Source of the DNA: Apophysomyces variabilis
Lineage: Eukaryota; Mucoromycota; Mucoromycetes; Mucorales; Mucoraceae
DNA: 64,000 nt
Assembly (NCBI GenBank): GCA_002749535.1
Contig: MZZL01000391.1
Coordinates: forward strand, 567,149-631,148
Reading direction: 5' to 3'
Positions 1 to 10,948 of the stretch are shown one piece after another. The translations under genes and the position numbers were made by a program. A model generated the notes under the pieces. It saw nothing but the letters and a program-made list of their open reading frames with translations, made no database searches and was not told where the DNA came from. Every line of letters begins with the position of its first letter. The stretch's first letter is position 1.

Positions 1-376
1 GATGGACTTTGGTGTCCCAGATACCCCCATCGGTACTCTCCAGATCGTCTATGCAGCAGATGAAGCCCAGACGTTACACGAGCAACAACAAGCCGAGGAG
101 ACGAATCCTATCCCTGTGGGACCTATGATCGTACACTGCTCAGCGGGTTGTGGACGATCAGGGGCCTTCTGTACGATTGACACTGTCTTGAGAAAACTAT
201 GCCGCGAACAGATCAGTAGCAACCAAGATATGTTGCTGGACACTATCTCGCGGTTTAGAGAACAAAGACTTAGTATGGTACAAACCTTACGCCAATTCGT
301 CTTTTGCTATGAAGCGATATGGTGGTGGATCCTTGGCTATGGACACGTACCCGTTAGTGCAGAACGCTCCACATAG
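1..376 (+). CDS. Protein tyrosine phosphatase, C-terminal part (cut by window edge)
   Basis: Classical protein tyrosine phosphatase catalytic end; it hydrolyses phosphotyrosine in cytosolic signalling proteins. The reading frame is open from the first base and stops at 374-376, so the start lies outside the window. The WPD-type loop appears as DFGVPDTP. The active-site P-loop is HCSAGCGRSG, with the nucleophilic Cys and the phosphate-binding Arg intact. The C-terminal helix region contains RFREQRLSMVQTLRQF, the usual Q-loop segment. The residue after the loop Trp is Met rather than Pro. The Pyp1/Pyp2/Ptp family of fungal MAPK phosphatases is the likely group, but the N-terminal part needed to decide is missing. 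No intron is visible in this portion. The gene converges on MDM34. Confidence 0.85.
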   Translation, partial: MDFGVPDTPIGTLQIVYAADEAQTLHEQQQAEETNPIPVGPMIVHCSAGCGRSGAFCTIDTVLRKLCREQISSNQDMLLDTISRFREQRLSMVQTLRQFVFCYEAIWWWILGYGHVPVSAERST

Positions 377-1163
377 AAAAGCTTTGAAAAAGTTCCTCGT
401 TTTGTTTGTGCATTTTTCTGTTTCTTTTTGGATTTCCATCGTTTTAAAGGTCTTTTTTTTCTTCGTTCTTTTGTACAGTGTACTGTTTTATTGAAAGGAA
501 ATTTTTACGCTACTATAAATAAAAATTTTGCGTCCATCATGAACAAAAGAAAAAAGATAAATACAGTCCGTTCGAACGATCTGGAAACGTACAAGAATCA
601 ATCTATTAGAAAGAGAAAAAGGGAACGAATGGGATAAAGAAAGATAAGGCATTGATAAACCATTGATCAAATGCAGATCCATCATCTACACGTCAACGCT
701 AGGACGTAATAGGACGATTGGGATTTATCAAGCAAGTCCTTCCTTTGCTCCTACATACCTTCTACCCGCTTCTTCGCTATACATGATGTGATATGCCGTA
801 CATAAAAGCCAAAAGCTCAATAAGGGGCGATCTGGAAGTTGACTTGATTATTAGGGTTAACGTAATAGAGAACAACAACCACGTCCTAGCAGACTTTTCT
901 TCCACATGTGGCCATGCATGGGATATGCGTTCCCTTAACGTGCGCAACGTGTTTTACTCAAAGGCGACAAGCCATCAACAGCCTAGATGAGATATCTGAC
1001 AGTCCAATGTGAGAGTAGTAAATTGTTTTTCTTTTTCTCGTCGTTTTTGGTACCAGAAAAAAAGGGAAAACTATCATAAAAACTAAAGCAATGCAGAAAC
1101 AAAAAAAAAGATGCTGTACAGAAGGTGATATAATAGACATAGGAAAGGGATGAGAGAGGGAAG
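377..1163. other. Convergent intergenic region, no gene seen
   Basis: AT-rich spacer between the stop of the phosphatase gene and the stop of MDM34, which face each other. It should hold both 3' UTRs. Only short, low-complexity reading frames are present and none resembles a protein. Confidence 0.6.
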
Positions 1164-2938
1164 TCATGAAGATAAAGAACTCTGGGTGTTGAGCCTAATG
1201 ATACGTCGTTTGGGTATCTTCTTATGTTTCGGCTTAGAATCCACTTTCTTGACGGTGTGTGGTAGGCTGCGGTAAGTGAAATGGTCTATGGTGTAGGCGA
1301 ACGGAGAGATAGTGTGGTTTATGCAGGTCAGCTGAGCTAGTTTGTGTGCAATGACATTCTCGCTCGGATTAACCACGATTTCTTGATCCAACGGAAGGGT
1401 AAACGGTTGCTCTATGTTGTTGGACGATGGCAATTCAGGACCCTCAGTGACATACCATGGAGCATCCACGTCATCCACATAGATATCATGGGCCGCTAAA
1501 GACTGAACCGAAGAAGGCGAGTCATTGATGCATGAAGAATCCACTTCCGATTGGGTATCCTCGTAATTTTGTTGTTGCTGGTCTGCATAGAACGGAACTT
1601 GACCATTCATCATTGCAAATCGGTAATTGTAAAGCCGGTTCAACGTAGAGAGATTGGCGGCTGTGACTGGTGCACCTGCGGGAAAAGATGAGCGATACAT
1701 CTGCTGCTGTTGACTTGCTGTTCGACCACTATCTATAGACGATGCATTGTGCACAGAGCCGATACCATCGAAGTAGCCATCAACTGTACTTCGCAGAGAC
1801 CCCTTTCGCAACTCATGTTCGCTGTTGTACAGATCGCTAAACGTTCCAGGTGGTACTGACGAGCGAAAGGAGCCTGTTGGTATACAGTCCAAGAAGGCAT
1901 CATCCAAATATGGGTAATCTGAAGGTGAAGATAGTCGGGCACTAATCGAAGGAGTGACCACTTGTGATTGTCCAGAGGTAGGTAAGTTTGGTGATAGGTC
2001 AGGCATGGAGAGGCAGTCATATGGTGAGCTCATAGGTAGATTAGGTATTGGTGTACGGTTTCCTTGCGCCCCAGGATCTGAAAACACGGACAGCGGAGGG
2101 GACGGAACGCCGCCATTTGCACGCTTTTGGCGATCGCGCTCCATCTTGCGTAACCGTTGCATCTTCAGCCTTTCTTCTTGTTGTTGTTTTTTTGCCTTCT
2201 CCTGTTCACTCTGTATATGTCGCAAACTAAGGTTGTGTATCATGACTGGTAAATCTTCCTGAAACAAGTTTCGTAACTGTTTCTCGATCTCTCTCTGCAA
2301 GAAATTGCGAACGCTTGTTACACTGTCAAACGTAGAGCTAACCAATATGCTTTCGAGCGGATCGTTTTTGAAAACCAGGGTAATACCCTTAGTTTTCGAC
2401 ACTACCAATACCACGATACCGCGCAGTTTAAGGTCGCTGATTCGAAGTAACATGGGAACAACTAACGGTTGGTCGGCTGCCAAAATGTTTGGTCTTGTAT
2501 GCCTTGGTAGGTCAGATTGCTTAGAATGCATTGGGTTGGCCTAATCATTAGCAAGAATAGAATACAATTTATATAGACCGTTTCAAAGGGAGTAAACTGC
2601 AAAGAACGTACCTGAACTTTTGTCTGTAAAACAATGTAGGCATCACCAGCATATGTCAGTTTAAAGATGCCACGAAATTTGTCTGTGGATAACTCGCCGA
2701 TTTCCAAAATTTCCAATTCTGGAGGCTATTAGATATCATCCAAATGATTAGTCGTTTCGAGATAACATGTCTCCACACCGCATTATCCAACCTGGGTGCC
2801 CATATGGAGCTCCTTCACTGCAATATGGTCCACTATATTTTTTGGTTTGTTTCCCTTGTTCAATGCCGCTTCCAATTGCGATTGAGCTTCGTCGTAGAAC
2901 TCGTTATCGAATTCTGGCCAATTGAAACGAAACGCCAT
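1164..2938 (-). CDS. MDM34: Mdm34, ERMES complex subunit (mitochondrial outer membrane)
   Basis: Mdm34 is a subunit of the ER-mitochondria encounter structure, which tethers the two membranes and carries phospholipids through SMP domains. Three exons: 2938-2792, 2725-2612 and 2540-1164, with introns of 66 and 71 nt, giving 545 aa. The start is strongly supported because the protein opens with [10 protein letters not shown], the conserved Mdm34 N terminus, followed by the SMP domain (about residues 1-200: [53 protein letters not shown]). A charged coiled stretch ([15 protein letters not shown]) and a long Ser/Pro-rich variable region follow. The C terminus keeps the family's [18 protein letters not shown] block. 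Length and domain order fit the fungal family, and nothing looks broken. Confidence 0.95.
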
Positions 2939-3300
2939 GAGTAAGGAAGGCTTATTGCGTCGTTATGGAAATGAACAGTAGTACTATTGTATATTTCTGC
3001 TTTTCGCTTAATAATAATGTGCGTTTAATATACAAGGAAGTAAGCGACAGATTCCAATAAAAGAGTGCAAGGGTAATGGCCTTGTTTTGTGCTGTTTATT
3101 GTGTGAAAATAAAAAACAAAAAAAGCAAAAAAAAAAAGTGGGCACGCAAAAAAGTAAGGAAAAAGGCTGAAATTTGATTGGCCCCCGCTTTCGGAGCTAC
3201 GACATAGAGCGGACAAAATCGGATGAGGTTCTGAGCAAGCTGATTTGGGCAAGGTTCCTGCATTTTTTAACAAAAGTTCGTCTATAATCAACCTTGCAAT
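2939..3300. other. Intergenic region upstream of MDM34
   Basis: Contains the MDM34 promoter side and A-rich runs (for example near 3110-3140). A minus-strand frame with a real ATG (3375-3025) runs into it, but its C-terminal half is low complexity here. No independent gene is supported. Confidence 0.4.
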
Positions 3301-3820
3301 CCCCAATGCATAAGCACTAGCACCGGCCCAGTGTGTTCGGTACAAGTCAATAGTGGGGTGGTGAATAACAACCATGCGGCCATGCTACCTGATATTGCGT
3401 GACTCCTCGTCAAGAGCTATATCCAAACGCTTGATTAATGTAACTATTTGCTAACTACAACAGCAGGAAGTTGTTAGTTACATGCATCGTTCCCATTGAG
3501 AGTAAACGGCAACTCTTTTTAGATGCTGATAATTAAGCAGAAGACTGTGGAAGGAAACAAAGAAAGTCAAAAGATGAATCCAAAGAATCGAGCGGACCTG
3601 CTCCAAACATGAACGGTAGCACAACTATGTAACACGGAGTTAGTCTATACCAACAGCGGGTGGATAATACTTTTTGAAGTAATAACCGTAAAGAAAAGGA
3701 AAAAAGGAGTTCGACATTGTTTAGATGGGCCAGGCCTTTACTTATTCCAGGAAGCAGCATGTCCACACATTCACGCCCTAAACAACATGCTATGAACATC
3801 GTGTGATGCTTTGGTGCCAC
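3301..3820 (-). repeat. Diverged dispersed repeat, copy A (coding-like relic)
   Basis: A stretch here matches 39340-39720 in the same orientation. The best blocks are about 3550-3650 against 39500-39600 (sharing for example tagcacaactatgt/cagcacaactatgt and caaagaa) and about 3335-3370 against 39360-39395. Read on the minus strand, both copies give similar peptide pieces (CVDMLLPG / CVDFSSQ, YRLTPCYIVVLP / HRLTLCHIVVLL, VVIHHPTIDLY / VVLHHANTVGF), separated by intron-like gaps and frame breaks. This suggests two decayed members of one gene family or mobile-element family. I do not recognise the protein. The first block has an ATG at 3820, and a separate ATG at 3375 opens a 116-codon frame. 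Identity is eye-estimated. Confidence 0.5.
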
Positions 3821-4823
3821 TCTGAAAGTTATTGTTGCGCAAGCGGACAGGACAGCTTGTTAACGAACAAAAGCGTAGTTTTGGGAGCATTCACCGTATC
3901 CAAAATGGGGAAACGGATATCTGCCAGTAAAGATAGCCACATACGACAAATCTTTGATTCTCAAACTTTGGTTATGCAAACTCTTACTGAGCAGACAAAT
4001 AGACCCGTTCACAGCAGTCAGATCAATGATAGCACCTGAACTTCTTTCCTTTCGTCCTGTTCTTCGTCTAACCATATGGGTACGGTTGTTCCGACTCGGT
4101 GATGTTAAACTATCAACGCCACAACGTAGATAAATCACATAAGAAATCAAGAAAAGAGGTTGGCGAATTAAATTAGTATTTCTTAGGCTACGGATACTTT
4201 TTTGATATCTTATAAAACCTCTTATAGCAATAACCATCAATTGCAAGGTTTTCTTCTATACTTATTTTATTCCTTTTGCTCACATTCAGGATGATTTGTT
4301 TGGTACAACGTATCCTGCTTTATACATACGCTAACCTTGGATGTAGCCCCGTAACAGTTGTCTCCATAGAAGACCGAAAGTGATAATACACGATTTTGCA
4401 TCTTACTTAGCGGGTTCAGCACAATGTGAATGCAATTTAGTACAGTCGTACTATACGGTACGATATCAACAAAATTCCATTAACTGAACGAAATTTACAA
4501 GGACTTTTCATCTTAACACAGCTATACGGAATATGCTTATATGAAATATAGCAGAAACTCTATGCTTTAATATTATTGCTAGTAATGATTCTAATTGTCG
4601 TTTAACAAAAAACTCTATAAGTTCTCACTTATGCTTACCAGAGATTCAACAGGCTTGGCTCGAATATCGAGGGCTGTCTAGCAGGTTGATGATAATCCGT
4701 CTACGATGGCATATGCGGAATCGAAGGTAAAAACACTGGCATCTGTTTAGTTAAAGGAAGATACAGCCAACCAAGATATGGGTATCATTTGAGGACCATT
4801 TGTTTGGTTTTCCGTAGCGTTCG
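3821..4823. other. AT-rich intergenic region, nothing recognised
   Basis: No reading frame of recognisable protein content on either strand. It probably includes the 3' UTR of the surface-protein gene ending at 4824. Confidence 0.5.
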
Positions 4824-5507
4824 TCATTGATATGGTTGATCAAGAGTTAGCTGAATTTTTTCCGAACTATTAGTTGTATCAGGCGCGCGGTTTTCGGAAG
4901 TATTGTCAGCTGATTGAATCAATTTTCGAGCGTAAAGGTATAAACACTACGCAATATCCCGTTAGTCAGCTTCAACAATTCATGACCCAGTAACAAACCA
5001 TGGCAAGGAGCATCAAGCAAAATATGGCTACGCCAAAAGAGATCAAAATAATGGATTGATCCGATACTCTCACAGTACATCTAGTTGTAATAGGTCTCTT
5101 TGAAGATATTACATACATATGCCAATTTCTGATTTTAAAATACTCACATTTGTAATACGGAACGCGCCATATCTTGCGGTAGAAAGGAGTTGATCATCAG
5201 ATTGCATAACGATCCAATATGGGTTCGAACTATTCAGCCCCTCAGGAATAATGAATGCTCTTTGAGACGCTTCAGATGGAATATCATCGGCAACCTTTTG
5301 CTTGAAATCAGCCTTTTCAAGGTCAAAATGCGTAGCAAGAAACAATGTAAGTCTTGTCGTATGCGAAGGTACATTACGCCATTTCACCATGACTTCATCG
5401 AGCGGTTCATAGCCGATCCATATGGGGTCTTCAATTCGGACTGAAAAGCAAAACACTGATTGAATAAAAGCAATAACAGCGAACCAATGTGGCAGTTGTG
5501 CTCTCAT
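4824..5507 (-). CDS. Kre9/Knh1-like type I surface protein, short tail (paralog 1)
   Basis: Predicted 197-aa single-pass plasma-membrane or cell-wall protein. Three exons: 5507-5148 (120 codons), 5097-4987 (37 codons) and 4946-4824 (41 codons with stop). Exon 1 encodes a signal peptide (about residues 1-21, hydrophobic WFAVIAFIQSVFCF) and one beta-sandwich-like domain with the pattern of the Ser-Thr-rich GPI-anchored / Kre9-Knh1 N-terminal domain: VMVKWRNVPSHTTRLTLFL, then NPYWIVMQSDD, then TARYGAFRI. Exon 2 carries the transmembrane helix (ISFGVAIFCLMLLAMVCYW). Exon 3 is a short polar cytoplasmic tail (ARKLIQSADNT to LTLDQPYQ). The last intron is only 40 nt and holds a good branch site (ctgactaac). 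Without that splice the protein would end five residues after the helix. The ligand is unknown. Three paralogs lie in this window. Confidence 0.7.
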
Positions 5508-6484
5508 CTTTATCGCACACTGTCATGTAGGTTGAACGTTGAAAGGAACAGAGATTCATGGCGACACATGGGTGCGTTCACAGCCAGACGCAGTCACTTA
5601 CGGAATCACAGTAAGCCGTTTTCCCCTTTACTTTTTCCAGTGCATCCTTGTGTAAACAGAGTCGTACCCATAATGGACGATATCTCGTTTTTCTGAAGAG
5701 AAAAAATGCCAAGAAGCTGGCTAGCTGACCCATCTAAACGTTGGCAATATATCCTGAGCAACAGTCTCATAACATGCAACAAAATAACTACATAGCACAG
5801 GTTGAGCTTCACTATTCTGTTTCTGTTAACATTTCAATACACAATCTTACCTTTTTATTCACTTTTAATCTAGATTGTTTAGTGAGTATTGTATTGTCTG
5901 AGATATCGGTATGGAAGGACATATAAGATAAACCGGAATCCATATCTTTGACAGTGCTTCCCACATATACTGTTATTATACGTGTACAATAAACTTTGCA
6001 GCGCCACGTTACTGTATCCTATTACAGATGAAGTAAAGCATAGATCGGCAAACCTAAAGACGGGCTCGTGGCAATTCAATAATACAACAAAGTTCATGCA
6101 CCGCCATCATTCGGACAGCTTTTCCAACCTATCACCCTGCAACTGATGAAAAGGTCAATATTGCTGGTTAACATCACAAGGACATTTGTTAGCGTTGGCT
6201 TGAACGTTTTATATGCGCCAAGTGATTTTGGAAAGTGCGACTTTATTTTTTGGAATTATAATACATGCCAAGAATTCTGCAATCTTTTTGTGTTACTTTC
6301 ATCATCTTGGCTCGGTGTTGTAGGGAAGTAGTAGACCTAATTAAGATCAGAAGTTTGATGATATGTAACTTGGAGACTAGTTCTCAACGTAATAATCAAT
6401 AATGGGGTAGCGTTGAGGTGTGGCAGTGTGGTATGTGAGCGTGAAGCTTATGCTATGGTAACTACGCTGTCAGCTCTGCCTATT
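5508..6484. other. Intergenic region between two surface-protein paralogs
   Basis: About 980 bases between the start of paralog 1 and the stop of paralog 2, both on the minus strand. It should contain the promoter of paralog 1. No further gene or RNA was recognised. Confidence 0.5.
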
Positions 6485-7505
6485 TCATCTCGCCGAATCC
6501 GTTGAAGATGTTGACGCCTGATTTGCCGTCTTGTTCTCTGACACAATAACTTGTAAATCAGGCAATTCCTGGGTTAGTGCTGCTGCTTTTGATGGGTCCA
6601 TTGCAAATACTAATGATGCTGGTACAGGTAAATGCTGGGCGAATTGATAGTACCGTGGATCATAGTAATAGACGTAAGGACTGTATGCAAAGTTTGATGT
6701 ATGGCTAGTGAAAGAGGGCGGTGGGGAGTTAGGCAATGCCAGATTTCCAGCTGCATGATTGAAAGAGCCAAGTGTGGACTGTGGGGAATCTTCACAAGCG
6801 TATTTCGTACTCTCCTTCTTGCTTTTGCCCGTGTCATCAGCAGAAGAACTATCTTCGTCGGGCTGTGACTTCCTCGCTGCAATCCAACGTCGACAGAAAT
6901 AGTATATGGCCTACAGGGCGAAATAATGAGTGTTAGCAAAACGCGCTGATATTGTATTCTCATTTACGCAAAGCACAACTGGAGCAAACGTTAAAAACGT
7001 AACTCCGCCCATGGCAATAGCAACAATGGCATCATAACTTAGCTCATCGTTAAGGTAACACATCTCGTATTTGTAAGGCAAACTACTCTAATTGCAGACT
7101 GCTGTTAGATTTGGCAGTGCAGAATGATATGTCTGGACTTCTCACCGGCTGTATCCTAAATCCTCCATAGCGAGCCGTAGTTGGGGAAGGATTTTCAGCT
7201 TGCAACAAAAGCCAGTAAGCTTGATATACTGAGGTGTCAGTTGGCCAAACAACGTTGATCTGAGAGGTATTGGGGTTTATCCTGATTGCCAGAACTTTTG
7301 AGTAACTGGATTTTGTAATATTTAATGAATCAGAAAGTATGATTTTGAGATTTGTCGTATTCGCTGGAACATTGGACCATCTAACAACTTCTGTGTTTCC
7401 GAATATGTGGGGTTTAGAAGAATTGGCAAAGCCAACCGCAAACGACAAGACTGGATTAAGGAAACAGAGTGCAAAGATTGTTACAGTGTATATAGCACAA
7501 TGCAT
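6485..7505 (-). CDS. Kre9/Knh1-like type I surface protein with polar tail (paralog 2)
   Basis: Predicted 301-aa type I membrane protein. Exons 7505-7146, 7087-6968 and 6910-6485, each in phase 0. The ATG at 7505 was chosen because it opens a clean signal peptide (IYTVTIFALCFLNPVLSFA). The ectodomain carries the same signature as its paralogs: EVVRWSNVPANTTNLKIIL, VVWPTDTSVYQAYWLLLQAE, TARYGGFRI. Exon 2 gives a linker and the helix (AIVAIAMGGVTFLTFAPVVL), followed by a Cys. Exon 3 starts with a basic stop-transfer run (YFCRRWIAARK) and a Ser-rich tail with a tyrosine cluster (SPYVYYYDPRYYQ). Exon 1 has exactly the same length as that of paralog 1 (360 nt). The fold assignment is inferred from the pattern; the function is unknown. 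Confidence 0.75.
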
Positions 7506-9259
7506 GGGACCAAAGTTCAGAAAGAAAAGGGATAGGAAAGAAAAACAATAATAAATTTTGCGCTTTGCCTGATGATATGTTACCAGTTGACTTTCCGCTG
7601 CTGAGTTGTCGATCTTAATATAGCAAAATTCCATTCGATACATTGCCGTAAAAATGCAATACCGACCCGCAATATAGTTGGCGCAGATGCTCGAGAAAAG
7701 CAGAAGATTTGTGCGCTTATAGATGAAAATACAGCTGAAGGATCTTTCGTTTCACAACAAACGAACAACATCAAAAACCATTCGAACACAGCGTTGCTAT
7801 TTGCGTCTCGTTTAGCATTTTGTTTCTTTCATGTTTAAGCAATACATGCTACAATGCTCCAAAAACATCACGAGACGCGATTGGTTGGATGCGTAGAGAA
7901 AACATCAAGTGTCACGAGCTTCATCGTTCCTCGAATCATATACAAAACGTTTAATGCGACTATATAATATCTACAAAGCAGCATTAGATTGACCATGTCA
8001 AACAAGGACTCCAGGTATCGAACTATAACACGAACATTAGTCCATTCACTACCCATTATAACTGTTCTTTTTTTTGATACATCAAGCTGCACACTATGAT
8101 CGAGTTTAGATGATGAAGCTGCTATTCAGAAATGGAGGTATCAATTCAGCCGCACACATCTTTCATGTTAGTCATGAAACGAAAAACGTTATATGAGAAA
8201 ACAAAGGGGACAAATTATTTTGTGACGAAGTGCCTTATTCCTAAATAACCGATGGAAAATAATCATCGTAAATAATAACACCTTATCGGCGACTATGTTG
8301 CTCTCCTATCTTAAAGTTGTAGATCGCAGTATCCAATTTTTTTTTTGTTGACTCCATCATCAAGCCACGGTAAGCACACGAGCCTTCCAAGTTGCTCATA
8401 GCTTTGGTTATCGTACAGTATTATCTCAGAAGAGCCATGGCTTATGCCGATACGCATTTTTTCGTTAGCTTGTCTATCATTTGCTGCATAGCCTAGTTGA
8501 GTGTAATATCCTTTCTTCGTATATCCACAATTGACGATCGGCATGTCAAATGCAGTTTTACTGTATCGCGCATCAAATTGACTAGTTATGTGCAATAGGG
8601 AAATAGCATTGGAACAAAAGTGTACTGAGTGGTATGTAAGCAGGAGGAATGCGTAGAATTAGTCAAGCTGTCAAAAATAGAGACCCAATATTTATGCTTT
8701 ACACAAAGCATCTGCAATTCCGGGTTAACCCGGACCTTTCCTGTTCAGCCCGTACATTTCTTTCCCCACAATTTGTTTATTGTTTTCCCACACAGATTTG
8801 CAAGAAAAAAAAAAGATCTCAGACAAGTCGACCTTTGGTGACTTTCTACTGTTACCTCAAATAGTTGACAGGTATCGTTGTTCACAATTGCGGACTTCCA
8901 AAGGCATTCAACGTTAGCGATATATATGTTTGTTTGATGTTACATGCACCGAAGCGAGCAGGTTTGACTACGGGTCGTCTCGGAAGTGGGGTTTGGGGCC
9001 TGGTAACCAATGATGAACGCAACAAATCCAGTGAAAAATTTTTCCTTGTCTTCCACCTCAGATTCGCGTTCTGACATCACAATTGAAATACCGCCCTTTC
9101 CCGCGTAAGATTTATCCCGCCCGCTAAATTAAGCCATCCGCCTGCACCCGGCCCGCCACGCTTTTTGTTTGTATTAAGTTTTTCGAGCGTATCATCACCT
9201 CGTCTTTCTCCCCACTTTCTTGTTTTTCTCTGTACTCTCTCTCTCTCCCACGTTTCGAG
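7506..9259. other. Divergent intergenic region with one orphan reading frame
   Basis: Spacer between the divergent paralog 2 and the 2-oxoglutarate dehydrogenase E2 gene. On the minus strand 8595-8311 is an open frame without its own ATG that reads like protein (TKKGYYTQLGYAANDRQANE, then SYEQLGRLVCLPWLDDG). It could be a terminal exon or a relic; I do not recognise it. A CT-rich tract near 9195-9250 precedes the E2 start and is probably its core promoter or 5' leader. Confidence 0.4.
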
Positions 9260-10948
9260 ATGCAGTCTGCTCGCCTTGCTCCCATCGCTCTTCAGATCTC
9301 CAGATCGGCAGCCCGCGCGTCTACTGGTATGCGCTTTCTCACACACGCCAGAAACTTGCACGTCCAGACACCTGCTGCTTTGTACACAGTCGGTTCTGAA
9401 CGGCTAAGGTAAATCATCTTATTTGAGATTAAACGAGTTCAATGAATACTTACTTTGTCCTGGTTATCTTGTCTAGACCTGCCAATAACTTCTTGTTCCA
9501 TCAAGTCAGAACCTATGGTAAATACAATCATGTTATCATACTATCATTCTGTCTGTATTGACACTAAACGGTTTTTAGCCGATAAGGTCGTCAAAGTTCC
9601 ACAGATGGCTGAATCCATTTCTGAAGGCACCCTGAAGCAATGGGTTAAACGTAAGGACGTGGAAATGCGATGTTCCTTTCATAAGGATGACTGACGTGTG
9701 ATATGTTCTTGTGCAGAGGTGGGTGACTTCGTGCAACAGGATGAAGAGGTCGCCACGATCGAAACCGACAAAGTCGACGTCACCGTGAACTCGCCTGCAT
9801 CTGGTACTATTGTCGAAATTTACGCACAAGAAGAAGACAACGTCGCTGTTGGTGCTGACTTTTTCAAGTTGGAACTTGGGGATGCTCCTAAAGAAGGTAT
9901 GCGTAAGAGCAGACGTGGGAAAAAAAAATTCATAAGCTCGTTCGACATTCAGGTGCCGCTCCCCCTAAGAAGGAACAGCCTAAGAAGGTCGAGGAACCAT
10001 CAAAACCTGTGGAAACGAAGCAGGAAGAACCAAAGGCCTCGCCCACACCTGCTGCCGCTGCCCCCGCTCCTACTCCTATTCCCACCGCTGCTCCCGCACA
10101 ACCAACACCAGTTACAGTATCAAGTGAGCAGCAGAAGGTTTACGGTAACCGTACCGAAAACCGTGTCAAGATGAACCGTATGCGTATGAGAATTGCCGAA
10201 CGTCTGAAGCAGTCCCAGGAAACTGCTGCTTCTTTGACCACCTTCAATGAAATCGACATGTCGAACTTGATGGCCCTTCGAAGCAAGTACAAGGACGCCG
10301 TTGTCAAGAAGCACGGCGTCAAGCTTGGCTTCATGTCAGCCTTCGTCAAGGCTACTGCCGCTGCACTTCAGGCTGTGCCTGCTGTGAATGCTTCTATTGA
10401 AGGCAATGAGATCGTCTACCACGATTACATCGACATGAGCGTTGCTGTCTCTACCCCCAAGGGTCTTGTTACCCCTGTGTTGCGAAATGTCGAAGACATG
10501 AGCTTTATCGAAGTTGAAAAGAGCATTGCTGCATACGGACAGAAGGTAGGGAAATCTTTAAACCTTGCGCAGAAAGCTTAATCATTGGTGATGCAGGCAC
10601 GTGACAACAAGATCACGATTGAGGACATGGCCGGTGGCACCTTCACCATCTCTAACGGTGGCGTGTTCGGTTCTTTGATGGGTACCCCTATTTTGAACCC
10701 CCCACAGTCTGGTATTTTGGGTATGCACGCAATTAAGGAACGACCTGTGGTTGTTGACGGAAAGGTGAGGAACAACCTACAGATGGGATAAAATCGTTAA
10801 CGTGATGAAATAGATTGAGATCCGCCCTATGATGTATGTCGCTCTAACCTACGATCACCGTCTCATCGATGGCCGCGAGGCTGTTACTTTCTTGGTCAAG
10901 ATCAAGGAAGTTATTGAAGATCCCAGCAGACTGTTGTTGGACGTCTAA
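9260..10948 (+). CDS. KGD2: Dihydrolipoyllysine succinyltransferase, E2 of 2-oxoglutarate dehydrogenase
   Basis: E2 core of the mitochondrial 2-oxoglutarate dehydrogenase complex; it transfers succinyl from lipoamide to CoA in the TCA cycle. Eight exons: 9260-9326, 9390-9408, 9477-9517, 9579-9650, 9717-9896, 9953-10545, 10597-10764 and 10814-10948, giving 424 aa. The N terminus ([20 protein letters not shown]) is Arg/Ser/Ala-rich like a mitochondrial presequence. One lipoyl domain follows, with the lipoylated Lys in ETDKVDV. Next come a long Pro/Ala/Lys linker and the catalytic domain ([31 protein letters not shown]) ending in the active-site motif [11 protein letters not shown] separate E1/E3-binding domain is absent, as usual for eukaryotic KGD2. 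Exon 2 is a 19-nt micro-exon needed to keep the frame. Confidence 0.95.

Noticed and set aside
793..990. 65-codon frame between the phosphatase and MDM34 genes
   Set aside because: Lies in a convergent 3' region, no protein-like features.
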